Shown in pieces: positions 7,068-13,121 of a DNA stretch of 13,121 nucleotides (positions are counted from its first letter, which is position 1; each line of letters opens with the position of its first letter). This stretch comes from an uncultured Dysosmobacter sp. (GTDB taxonomy: Bacteria; Bacillota; Clostridia; Oscillospirales; Oscillospiraceae), in NCBI GenBank assembly GCA_934504065.1, contig CAKSVQ010000055.1, positions 1-13,121 of the forward strand. Reading direction: 5' to 3'. The notes beneath the pieces are model-generated. The model was not told the origin of the DNA and made no database searches. It saw only the letters and a program-made list of their open reading frames with translations. Made by a program: the position numbers and the translations under genes.

Positions 7068-7273
7068 GGAAAAAACGCGCCCCGCAGCGGCCGTGTAGAC
7101 CCCGTTATAACCTGCACCTTCACGGCCAGGTGGGTCGCCTCCAGCTTGCTTTATCGCTTCCAACTTCCAGCCGCAGAATGCAGCCGGGAGGCCTGCGAAC
7201 CACAAGTTGATCCGGCATCCCGAATAACGAAATGTGGGTTAAAAAAAGATCTATCACGAACCCCGCAGGGCGC
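7042..7273 (-). ncRNA. Structured non-coding RNA, 6S RNA-like (SsrS/BsrA type), tentative
   Basis: Minus-strand RNA of about 230 nt including its terminator, about 195 nt without it. It runs from a promoter at 7280-7309 to a terminator at 7042-7067, between DUF1292 and the foldase gene. By hand folding, the two ends form a long interrupted closing stem: 7273-7248 pairs with 7101-7077 (GCGCCC/GGGCGC, GCGG/CCGC, CGUG/CACG, UAGAUC/GGUCUA) with small bulges. An apical stem begins GCCUCC/GGAGGC (7192-7187 with 7142-7137). Between them is a large, mostly open region, with a small hairpin on its 3' side (CACCU/AGGUG, 7132-7115). Closing stem, central bubble, 3'-side hairpin and apical stem are the plan of 6S RNA, which mimics an open promoter and binds housekeeping RNA polymerase. 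No open frame with a ribosome site lies inside. Identity rests on architecture and size only. A leader of the foldase gene is less likely because that gene has its own promoter. Confidence 0.58.
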
Positions 7274-7279
7274 TTATTT

Positions 7280-7309
7280 ATCATATGTCGGAAAAGAGGA
7301 TTTTATTGA
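7280..7309 (-). promoter_or_regulatory. Candidate promoter of the structured RNA
   Basis: On the minus strand, TATGAT (7285-7280) with a weak TCAATA (7309-7304) 18 bp upstream, overlapping the DUF1292 stop codon. It predicts transcription starting at G7273, exactly at the first base of the closing stem. A 7-bp hairpin (7294-7300 with 7313-7319) also overlaps here and could weakly end the DUF1292 message. Confidence 0.55.
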
Positions 7310-7590
7310 CCGTCCTCTTCGCTGAACAGCATTTCCATAAACAGGTCGTAAACCTCGTCCAGCTCCTCGTCGGAATCCAGCGTGGAAAGCAGGTCCTCGC
7401 CGTCTTCATGGATGACCTTCAATATCACCAGACCGTTGTCGGGATCGTCCTCCGTTTCCTCCGTCTCCGCGGGGAAAAACGCCTGATACATCTGGCCGTT
7501 ATGCTCCAGCGCGTCTACAAATTCCAGAACGATCTCGTTTCCTTCCTCATCGGTGACGGTGATAAAGGTGGGGCCGAAATCTTCGCTCAT
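7303..7590 (-). CDS. DUF1292 family protein (YrzB-like)
   Basis: Small acidic cytoplasmic protein of 95 residues. The N-terminal half (FITVTDEEGNEIVLEFVDAL) and the central YQAFFPAE and VILKVIHEDGEDLLSTLDSDEEL segments follow the DUF1292 pattern known from Firmicutes. Function is unknown; in Bacillus the relative YrzB lies with alaS and ruvX genes, neither of which is in this window. The ATG at 7590 has a strong AAAGGAGG upstream. A good promoter lies at 7620-7648, so it starts its own transcript, divergent from the penicillin-binding protein gene. Its 3' end overlaps the promoter of the structured RNA. Confidence 0.88.
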   Translation of the reverse strand: MSEDFGPTFITVTDEEGNEIVLEFVDALEHNGQMYQAFFPAETEETEDDPDNGLVILKVIHEDGEDLLSTLDSDEELDEVYDLFMEMLFSEEDGQ

Positions 7591-7619
7591 GTGGCTGCCT
7601 CCTTTTTCGAAGTAATGCT

Positions 7620-7648
7620 ATTTTAACCGATGTTTTCCCGAATTGCAA
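7620..7648 (-). promoter_or_regulatory. Sigma-A-type promoter of the DUF1292 gene
   Basis: On the minus strand, TTGCAA (7648-7643), a 17-bp spacer and TAAAAT (7625-7620), about 30 bp before the ATG. Confidence 0.75.
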
Positions 7649-7688
7649 GAGAAGAAGCGGTGAAAAACACGGAAAGAACGTCCCCCTG

Positions 7689-7744
7689 CCCGGAAAATTT
7701 TTCTGTGTTTTCGAAAAAAACAGCGAAACGGGAACTTTTCCGGG
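7689..7744. other. Long imperfect inverted repeat in the divergent intergenic region
   Basis: Outer arms cccggaaaa and ttttccggg (7689-7697, 7736-7744) are exact complements. Inside lies an imperfect inner stem around ctgtgtttt and aaaaaaacag. It sits between the DUF1292 promoter and the penicillin-binding protein promoter and could be an operator or a spacer hairpin. Confidence 0.4.
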
Positions 7745-7757
7745 ACAAAATACGACT

Positions 7758-7798
7758 TTTTCAATATTGACAGCAGGTGTTACAATAGTACATATTAT
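7758..7798 (+). promoter_or_regulatory. Promoter region of the penicillin-binding protein gene
   Basis: Two overlapping readings: TTTTCA (7758-7763), 17 bp, TACAAT (7781-7786); or consensus TTGACA (7767-7772) with TATTAT (7793-7798) at a long 20-bp spacing. The first has better spacing. A small GAAA-loop hairpin (7822-7835) lies in the leader. Confidence 0.6.
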
Positions 7799-7874
7799 GG
7801 CGCATTACGGACTTTCGTTCCCACCGGAAACGGTGAGATATGCCCAGATAGACACTTGAAAAGGAGGCGTCTCA

Positions 7875-10544
7875 TTGGAAGAGAAGAGAAGAGCGGAACG
7901 GCCTGCGGGCCACCGTCCGAGAGAGACGAGGAAGCGGCGCGGCGCAGGCAGAACGGTGCTGGGCGTGCTGGGTACGCTGGTGCTGATCGGTATCTGCACA
8001 GGCGGCATGCTGTTCGGTATTTTCATGAAGTATGTGAACACCACGCTGGCGCCCGCGCTGGATGTGAATGCCAGCGACTATACCATGGCGCTGAGTTCCT
8101 TTATTTATTATCAGGACCGCGACAGCGGCGAATGGAAGGAATGGCAGACTGTTTACGGCGAGGAAAACCGGGTGCTGGCGGAATACAGCGAGCTGCCGGA
8201 AAACCTGCTCAACGCCGCTGTGGCCATTGAGGACGAGCGGTTTTACCAGCACAACGGCGTGGACTGGAAGCGGACACTGGGCGCGACAGCCAACTTCTTC
8301 ACCCATTCCAAGGATACCTTCGGCGGCTCCACCATCACCCAACAGGTGCTCAAGAACATGACCGGGGACGATGCGGGCACCGTCAACCGCAAGGTGCGGG
8401 AAATTTTCCGGGCCATGAAGTTTGAAGAGAACAACACCAAGGAAGAGATCCTCACCATGTACCTCAACACCATTTATCTGGGCAAGGGGTGCTACGGTGT
8501 GAAGACGGCGGCGGAGTATTACTTCGGCAAGGATGTCTCCGAGCTGAGTCTGGCCGAGTGCGCCAGCCTTATCGCCATCACCAATAACCCCTCGCTTTAT
8601 GGTCCCATGTATGACATCACCTATACCCGTAAGGACGGCACGAAGATCACTCCCCGGCAGCTGAACAAGGAACGGCAGGAGTGGGTCCTCACCAAAATGG
8701 CAGAGGTGGGCCGGGACGGCAAGGCCTCTGAGGGGGCGGAGCCCTTTATCACCGAGGAGGAAGCGGAAGCGGCCAAGGCGGAAACGCTGCACTTCCGGGA
8801 CGACGGCACCACCGCGGAGGAGCTGGTGGAGCGTGCCGTGGGCGGTGTGAAGATCAACGACTGGTTTGTCGATCAGGTCATTCTGGATGTCTCCGCCGAC
8901 CTTGCGGAGCAGGAGGGCATTTCCGTCAAGGAAGCCCGGCTGAAGATTTACAACAGTGGCTATCACATTTATACCACGCTGGACCCCAAGATCCAGGCCA
9001 TTGCCGAGTCGGTGTATGAGGACCGGAGCAATCTGGACGTGACCTCCCGCAGCGGCCAGCAGATCCAGTCCGGCATCACGATCATCGAGCCGTCCACCGG
9101 AAACATTGTGGCAACGGTGGGTAAAATCGGGGAGAAGACGGGCAATCTGGATTGGAGCTTTGCCACCACCAGCAAGCGCCAGCCCGGGTCTTCCATCAAG
9201 CCGCTGACCTGCTATGCCCCCGCCATCGACGCAGGAGCCGTTACGCCGGGCACGGTATTTGACAACTATCCGGTCCAGCTGCTCAACGACAAGCCGTGGC
9301 CCAAGAACTCTCCCGCCGGATACACGGGACTGACCACGGTGACAGAGGGCCTGCGGCGCTCGATCAACACCATCGCCGTGCAGACGCTGCAGGCGGTGGG
9401 TATCCCGGAATCCTATGCCTTTGCCACGGAAAAGCTGAATCTCAGTCTGGTGCCGGAGGATATGGGTCTGAGCCCGCTGGGCATGGGCGGCCTGACCCAC
9501 GGCCTGAGCACGCTGGAAATGGCGGCGGCCTACGCAGCCTTTGCCAATCAGGGCATTTATAACTCTCCCCGCACGTATCTCAAGGTGACCAAGCTGGAAA
9601 ATGACGGAACAGAGACCGTTGTTTTGAAGAATGACGGTGAGAGCCATGTGGCCATGAAGGAGACCACGGCGTATCTAATGAACCAGCTGCTGAAAAACGT
9701 GGTCACCGGGGGCACCGGAACCTCCGCGAATTTCAGCGGCATGACTATCGCCGGCAAGACCGGTACCACCAGCGACAACTATGACCGTTACTTTGTGGGC
9801 TATACGCCTTACTATGTGGCGGCGGTCTGGACAGGCTATGAGCAGCCGGAAAAGATCAGTTACAGTGGAAACCCCGCCATCACCATGTGGAAAAAGGTCA
9901 TGCAGCAGGTGCATGCCGACCTGCCCAACAAGGACTTTGACAAGCCCTCCAGCGGGTTGGAGACGGTGGAGATCTGTCTGGACAGCGGTCTGCGGCCCAC
10001 AGAGGCCTGTCGGGCGGATATTCGCGGCACCTCCCGCATTGCGACGGTGACCGTGGCCTCCGGAACGGCCCCGACAGAGTCGTGCAATGTCCACGTGATG
10101 CGGGACTACTGCACGGAGGGCAAGTGCCTTGCAACGGACAAGTGCCCGCCAGACAGCGTGAAGCAGGTGGCCGTGCTGGACCATACCCGTGTGGATTACG
10201 GCGAGGGCGTGAAGGCGGACGATGATGCGTATCTGCTCAGCACGTTGGAAAAAGCCCTTGAGCCGGGAGCGCCCACCGAAGCCAACCCGGCGGGAACGCC
10301 CGGCGGCTGCCCGGTGCATAATGGGCTGCCCTCGGTGGATCCGGATGCGCCGATTGTGGACCCGGCTGATCCCAACGGACAGGTGCCGGACGGCGGCGAT
10401 ACTCCTGTGACGCCCACAGAGCCTGCGGAGCCGTCTGACCCCGCTGCTCCGGCAGAACCCAGCGACCCTAGCGGCGGCTTCGGCGACGCCGGAGGCGACT
10501 GGTGGAACGATTTGTGGAGCAACAGCGGCAACTCAGCCGCATAA
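7875..10544 (+). CDS. Class A penicillin-binding protein (PBP1A-type glycosyltransferase/transpeptidase)
   Basis: Bifunctional peptidoglycan synthase of 889 residues, anchored in the membrane and acting outside. The start is TTG at 7875 with AAGGAGG 7 nt upstream. A basic N-terminus is followed by one membrane helix at about 28-50. The glycosyltransferase-51 domain has catalytic E119 in EDERFYQHNG and GGSTITQQVLKN at about 151-162. The transpeptidase domain has S439-S-I-K442 in QPGSSIKP, S496-I-N498 and K628-T-G630, so all three penicillin-binding motifs are intact. After the enzyme domains comes a stretch with six cysteines (701, 712, 737, 746, 751, 757). A Pro/Asp/Glu/Ala-rich tail follows, ending in a Gly/Trp/Asn-rich patch. 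The gene is single, with its own promoter and a strong shared terminator. Confidence 0.95.
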   Translation: MEEKRRAERPAGHRPRETRKRRGAGRTVLGVLGTLVLIGICTGGMLFGIFMKYVNTTLAPALDVNASDYTMALSSFIYYQDRDSGEWKEWQTVYGEENRVLAEYSELPENLLNAAVAIEDERFYQHNGVDWKRTLGATANFFTHSKDTFGGSTITQQVLKNMTGDDAGTVNRKVREIFRAMKFEENNTKEEILTMYLNTIYLGKGCYGVKTAAEYYFGKDVSELSLAECASLIAITNNPSLYGPMYDITYTRKDGTKITPRQLNKERQEWVLTKMAEVGRDGKASEGAEPFITEEEAEAAKAETLHFRDDGTTAEELVERAVGGVKINDWFVDQVILDVSADLAEQEGISVKEARLKIYNSGYHIYTTLDPKIQAIAESVYEDRSNLDVTSRSGQQIQSGITIIEPSTGNIVATVGKIGEKTGNLDWSFATTSKRQPGSSIKPLTCYAPAIDAGAVTPGTVFDNYPVQLLNDKPWPKNSPAGYTGLTTVTEGLRRSINTIAVQTLQAVGIPESYAFATEKLNLSLVPEDMGLSPLGMGGLTHGLSTLEMAAAYAAFANQGIYNSPRTYLKVTKLENDGTETVVLKNDGESHVAMKETTAYLMNQLLKNVVTGGTGTSANFSGMTIAGKTGTTSDNYDRYFVGYTPYYVAAVWTGYEQPEKISYSGNPAITMWKKVMQQVHADLPNKDFDKPSSGLETVEICLDSGLRPTEACRADIRGTSRIATVTVASGTAPTESCNVHVMRDYCTEGKCLATDKCPPDSVKQVAVLDHTRVDYGEGVKADDDAYLLSTLEKALEPGAPTEANPAGTPGGCPVHNGLPSVDPDAPIVDPADPNGQVPDGGDTPVTPTEPAEPSDPAAPAEPSDPSGGFGDAGGDWWNDLWSNSGNSAA

Positions 10545-10555
10545 AAGTTTTCAAA

Positions 10556-10601
10556 ATGAAAAGAAGTCTCCGCGCGGTATCGCGCGGAGACTTCTTTTCA
10601 T
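10556..10601. terminator. Bidirectional terminator between convergent genes
   Basis: Perfect 21-bp inverted repeat (10556-10576 and 10581-10601) with a GTAT loop. The GC core ctccgcgcg is flanked by A-rich and T-rich arms, giving TTCTTTT after the core in both directions. It serves the penicillin-binding protein gene on plus and the mod operon on minus. Confidence 0.9.
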
Positions 10602-10626
10602 GATTGAATCAATTACGGCCAAAAGG

Positions 10627-11124
10627 TCAGTCGGTGAGCTTTGCGCAGTCGGCACTTTTGCCGGAGAGCATTTCCAGCCCGTGGGACAGGGCGGGCAGTA
10701 CGGCCTCCAGATTCTCTTTGGCTGCCTTGGGCGAGCCGGGGAGGTTGACGATCAGCGTTCCGCCGCGAAGGCCCGCCTGTGCCCGAGAGAGCATGGCCCG
10801 CGGTGTGATTTGCAGGGAAGCGTAGCGCATGGCCTCGGGGATGCCGGGGGCCATGCGGTCGCACACAGCCAGCGTGGCCTCTGGTGTAACGTCGCGGGGG
10901 GCGAACCCGGTTCCGCCGGTGGTGATCAGCAGCTGCACGTCCATGTCATCCGCGATCCTGCACAGCTCGGCTTCGATCATGGTTTGTTCGTCCGGCACGA
11001 TGGAGGTGAACACAACCTCGTATCCGGCGTTTTTCAGCAAGTCTGCCACCAGTGGGCCTCCCTCATCGGGGCGCTGTCCGTGGAAGCTGCGGTCACTGAC
11101 CGTTAAAACTGCGGCATGATACAT
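10627..11124 (-). CDS. MogA/MoaB-family molybdenum cofactor biosynthesis protein
   Basis: Small cytoplasmic enzyme of 165 residues in the MoCF/MogA fold. Such proteins bind molybdopterin and adenylate it before molybdenum insertion. The substrate-binding signature LLITTGGTGFAPRDVTPEA lies at about 66-84. The second conserved motif NLPGSPKA is at about 127-134, and the N-terminal VLTVSDRSF is typical. It covers the whole family length. I use the ATG at 11124, because GTGAGGA lies about 7 nt before it; the ATG two codons upstream sits too close. It is the last gene of the modB-modC operon, 9 nt after the modC stop, so molybdate import and cofactor use are linked. Whether it is a true MogA or a MoaB paralogue cannot be decided by eye. 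Confidence 0.9.
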   Translation of the reverse strand: MYHAAVLTVSDRSFHGQRPDEGGPLVADLLKNAGYEVVFTSIVPDEQTMIEAELCRIADDMDVQLLITTGGTGFAPRDVTPEATLAVCDRMAPGIPEAMRYASLQITPRAMLSRAQAGLRGGTLIVNLPGSPKAAKENLEAVLPALSHGLEMLSGKSADCAKLTD

Positions 11125-11133
11125 ATGCATTCC

Positions 11134-12171
11134 TCACTTCAACAGTAAAATATCCTGAGGCTGGATGGATACCCATACCTGCTCTCCGGGGTCTTGCCAG
11201 AGGGAGCGGTCCAACTCCATGCGCAGCGGGGGCGCGTCCGACGCGGCGTGGATGGGCTGCAGGAGCACGATGGTAGTGAAGACGTCCTGAATCACCCGCG
11301 TGACATGGCAGGGGAAAGCGCCCAGCGCGTCTGGCTGTGCCAGTGTGAGCAGGTGCGCCCGGATGCCCACCCGGCGAATGCCCGCCGGAATCTCCCGGCC
11401 GCAGGAGAGTGTCAGCCCCCACTGGGGCAGTGTAACGCTGCTGCCAGAGGGCACGGCATCGGCAAAGTTTTTGCAGCCGGACAGCCGCGCAGCCGCTTCG
11501 GTCTGTGGGGCGCGGAAGAGCTCCTGCAAGGTAAGGGTGCCCTGCGAGTGTCCCTGATCCAGTACACAGACGCGGTTACAGTTGCGGAAGACCTCCCCCC
11601 GGTCGTGGGAGACCCACAAAATGCTGCCGGGGAACTGCTCCAGCATTTCTGCAAGCTCCACTTCCAGCTGGTACTTCAAATAGCTGTCCAGCGCGGAAAA
11701 CGGCTCATCCAGCAGGATGGCTCTGGGCTCGGAGGCAAGGATGCGCGCCAGAGCGGCGCGCTGCTGCTGTCCACCTGAGAGCTGCCCCGGTTTGCGCCCG
11801 GCGACCTCTTCCAGCCGGAACTGGCGAAGCTTTTCCTCTGTCACCGCCTGACGCCGCGCCTTGTCGCGCACGGCCACGGCAATGTTCTGCCGAACGGTCA
11901 TATTGGGGAAGAGGGCGTATTGCTGAAAAAGATAGCCTACGTTCCGCTTTTGCGGTGTGAGGTCGATGTGGGCGTCACTGTCGAACAGTGTTACGCCGTC
12001 CAGCACGATTTTCCCGCGGTCCGGCGTGACGATGCCCGCAATACATTTGAGCGTCATGCTCTTGCCGCAGCCGGAGGCGCCCAGCAGAGCAAGCCGTTCG
12101 TTTTCGGTTTCAAATTGGACGGAAAGCGTGAAGCTTCCCAGCTTTTTTTCAATATCTACGGAAAGGCTCAT
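11134..12171 (-). CDS. modC: Molybdate ABC transporter ATP-binding protein
   Basis: ATPase that drives molybdate uptake with ModB, 345 residues. Walker A GASGCGKSM is at 31-39, the Q-loop FQQYALFPN near 82-90, LSGGQ at 131-135, Walker B AILLDE ending at E156, D-loop SALD, and switch His189. The last 100 residues form a TOBE/MOP-like regulatory domain (VGIRAHLLTLAQ, then CHVTRVIQDVFTTIVLLQP), as in ModC. The start ATG at 12171 overlaps the modB stop (ATGA) and has AAAGGAGG upstream; the in-frame extension inside modB is not used. Sulfate or iron importers share the fold, but the MogA-like gene next door and the ModB-type permease favour molybdate or tungstate. Confidence 0.9.
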   Translation of the reverse strand: MSLSVDIEKKLGSFTLSVQFETENERLALLGASGCGKSMTLKCIAGIVTPDRGKIVLDGVTLFDSDAHIDLTPQKRNVGYLFQQYALFPNMTVRQNIAVAVRDKARRQAVTEEKLRQFRLEEVAGRKPGQLSGGQQQRAALARILASEPRAILLDEPFSALDSYLKYQLEVELAEMLEQFPGSILWVSHDRGEVFRNCNRVCVLDQGHSQGTLTLQELFRAPQTEAAARLSGCKNFADAVPSGSSVTLPQWGLTLSCGREIPAGIRRVGIRAHLLTLAQPDALGAFPCHVTRVIQDVFTTIVLLQPIHAASDAPPLRMELDRSLWQDPGEQVWVSIQPQDILLLK

Positions 12172-12857
12172 GCCTTGCGCCTCCTTTTTCCTCCGGTCAC
12201 CAGAAAGTCCCGGCGCTCCAGCAGGTTTACGGTCAAAAGCACCACGGCGGAGATGGCGAGGTTCACCAGAACCCACTTCATGGCCAAAGCGTCGTTATTG
12301 GTCTGCCAGAGCTGATAGACCGTGGTGGAGATGGTGGCAGTTTTGCCGGGGGTGTATCCGGAGATCATGCTGGTCGCGCCGTATTCGCCCAGTGCACGGG
12401 CAAAGGCCAGCACGGTGCCCGCCAGAATGCCCTGACGGCAGCAGGGCATCCGCACGTGCCAGAAGATCCACACGTTGGAAAGTCCCAGTGTCTGGCCGGA
12501 GTAGGCCAGCGTTTCGTCAAGGGCCTCAAAAGCGCCCCGGGCCGTGCGGTACATCAGGGGGAAGATCACAACGGCGGTGGCGAAAATGGCCGACCACCAC
12601 GTCATCACGATTTTGATGCCAAAGGTGTTCAGCATCCACGCGCCCAAGATGCGCTTCGGCCCCATGAACCGCAGCAGCAGATAGCCGATGACAGTGGGGG
12701 GCAGCACCAGCGGCAGCGTCAGTATGACATCCAGCACGCCCTTGAAGAGCCGGGGCAGCCGCGCAATATAATAGGCGGCCAGAATGCCCAGAAAGAACAC
12801 GGCAACTGAAGAAATGGCCGCGATGCGCAGGGAGTTATAAAGGGGAAACCAATCCAC
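12168..12857 (-). CDS. modB: Molybdate ABC transporter permease
   Basis: Inner-membrane channel subunit of 229 residues, the standard ModB length, with five or so hydrophobic helices (about 10-32, 42-64, 84-104, 147-165 and 203-220). LPLVLPPTVIGYLLL at about 48-62 is characteristic of ModB/CysT permeases. The EAA loop that docks on the ATPase is clear (EALDETLAYSGQTLGLSNV). The start is GTG at 12857, 8 nt after GGAGG; upstream codons in this frame run into hairpin repeats and have no ribosome site. It is the first visible gene of the modB-modC-mogA operon. No promoter was recognised in the 264 bp upstream, and modA is missing from the window, so it may lie beyond the right edge. Confidence 0.92.
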   Translation of the reverse strand: MDWFPLYNSLRIAAISSVAVFFLGILAAYYIARLPRLFKGVLDVILTLPLVLPPTVIGYLLLRFMGPKRILGAWMLNTFGIKIVMTWWSAIFATAVVIFPLMYRTARGAFEALDETLAYSGQTLGLSNVWIFWHVRMPCCRQGILAGTVLAFARALGEYGATSMISGYTPGKTATISTTVYQLWQTNNDALAMKWVLVNLAISAVVLLTVNLLERRDFLVTGGKRRRKA

Positions 12858-12909
12858 AGGGAAACACCTCCAATGAAATTCGGGGGAGAGCGACGGCCAT
12901 TTCCTCGCA

Positions 12910-12963
12910 GCGGCAAAGCCGCGCCGCCGCGAAAGCGGCGACAAGCGTTTTGCCGCGCAAGAC
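12910..12963 (+). repeat. Hairpins plus conserved box 2 of dispersed repeat (copy B)
   Basis: Two close stems, gcggc/gccgc with AAA loop (12910-12922) and cgccgc/gcggcg with GAAA loop (12925-12940), are followed by box 2 (gttttgccgcgcaagac, 12947-12963). The arrangement matches 2993-3027. Confidence 0.6.
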
Positions 12964-13018
12964 CCTGAAACAGGGAAAAAGTAAGTTCTGTAAAGCAAAT
13001 ACACATGACAGACAGAAC
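12963..13018. repeat. Two further inverted repeats upstream of modB
   Basis: ccctg/caggg with an AAA loop at 12963-12975, then gttctgt/acagaac arms at 12985-12991 and 13012-13018 around a 20-nt AT-rich loop. The second has the form of an operator, but its loop is longer than most. Confidence 0.45.
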
Positions 13019-13035
13019 TGCCTTAAACGGGAAAT

Positions 13036-13121
13036 GGAGGTACGCCGTATCGGCGTACCTCCCCCGCTTGCCAAAACCTCTACTTAACGGAAAAAGATTT
13101 TATATGGCAGGGGAGTACGAG
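13036..13121 (+). repeat. Hairpin plus conserved box 1 of dispersed repeat (copy B, cut by window end)
   Basis: A perfect 12-bp stem (ggaggtacgccg / cggcgtacctcc, loop TAT, 13036-13062) is followed by box 1 from 13066 to the window edge. It matches 2892-2950. The stem sequence is unrelated to that of copy A, so the hairpin is conserved as structure and not as sequence. Confidence 0.75.

Noticed and set aside
7042..7273. SRP RNA, tmRNA, T-box or another riboswitch
   Set aside because: I see no SRP tetraloop motif, no tmRNA tag frame or CCA-type end, and no T-box AGGGUGGNACCGCG; the downstream foldase has its own promoter, which argues against a leader switch.
7872..9647. A 591-codon open frame on the minus strand
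   Set aside because: Fully antisense to the penicillin-binding protein, whose catalytic motifs are all intact; the translation is His/Arg/Gly-rich with no recognisable domain.
12858..13006. N-terminal extension of modB to position 13004
   Set aside because: The extra residues come from the hairpin region and lack a ribosome site; the GTG at 12857 has GGAGG 8 nt upstream and gives the normal ModB length.

Overview
The window reads as a chromosomal segment of a GC-rich Gram-positive anaerobe of the class Clostridia, most like Oscillospiraceae/Ruminococcaceae gut bacteria. The pointers are strong AGGAGG ribosome binding sites, GTG and TTG starts at several genes, an acidic DUF1292 (YrzB-like) protein, a membrane-anchored parvulin foldase, a DUF554 protein and a class A penicillin-binding protein with a cysteine-containing C-terminal extension. 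The organism assignment is inference from protein style and context; no marker gene is present.

Layout. (1) Positions 1-2819, plus strand: a three-gene efflux operon made of a membrane-fusion adaptor (5' end cut by the window), an ABC ATPase and a MacB/FtsX-type permease, tightly coupled. (2) Positions 2820-3192: no gene, but a mosaic of hairpins and conserved boxes. (3) Positions 3193-7590, minus strand: threonine ammonia-lyase, a DUF554 membrane protein, a large parvulin-type foldase, a roughly 230-nt structured RNA with its own promoter and terminator that resembles 6S RNA, and a DUF1292 protein. (4) Positions 7591-7874: a divergent promoter region. (5) Positions 7875-10544, plus strand: a bifunctional class A penicillin-binding protein, ended by a perfect 21-bp inverted repeat shared with the convergent operon. 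(6) Positions 10627-12857, minus strand: modB, modC and a MogA/MoaB-type molybdopterin gene in one coupled operon; modA is not in the window. (7) Positions 12858-13121: a second cluster of hairpins carrying the same conserved boxes as region 2.

How the genes fit together. The adaptor, ATPase and permease form one exporter. ModB and ModC import molybdate, and the MogA/MoaB-like protein probably serves molybdenum cofactor synthesis, so uptake and use are co-expressed. The foldase and penicillin-binding protein both work outside the membrane on protein folding and wall synthesis but are separate transcription units. The most interesting non-coding content is the 6S-like RNA (7042-7273) and a dispersed modular hairpin repeat family seen at 2864-3138 and 12910-13121. 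No CRISPR array, transposase, tRNA, rRNA or phage gene was seen.
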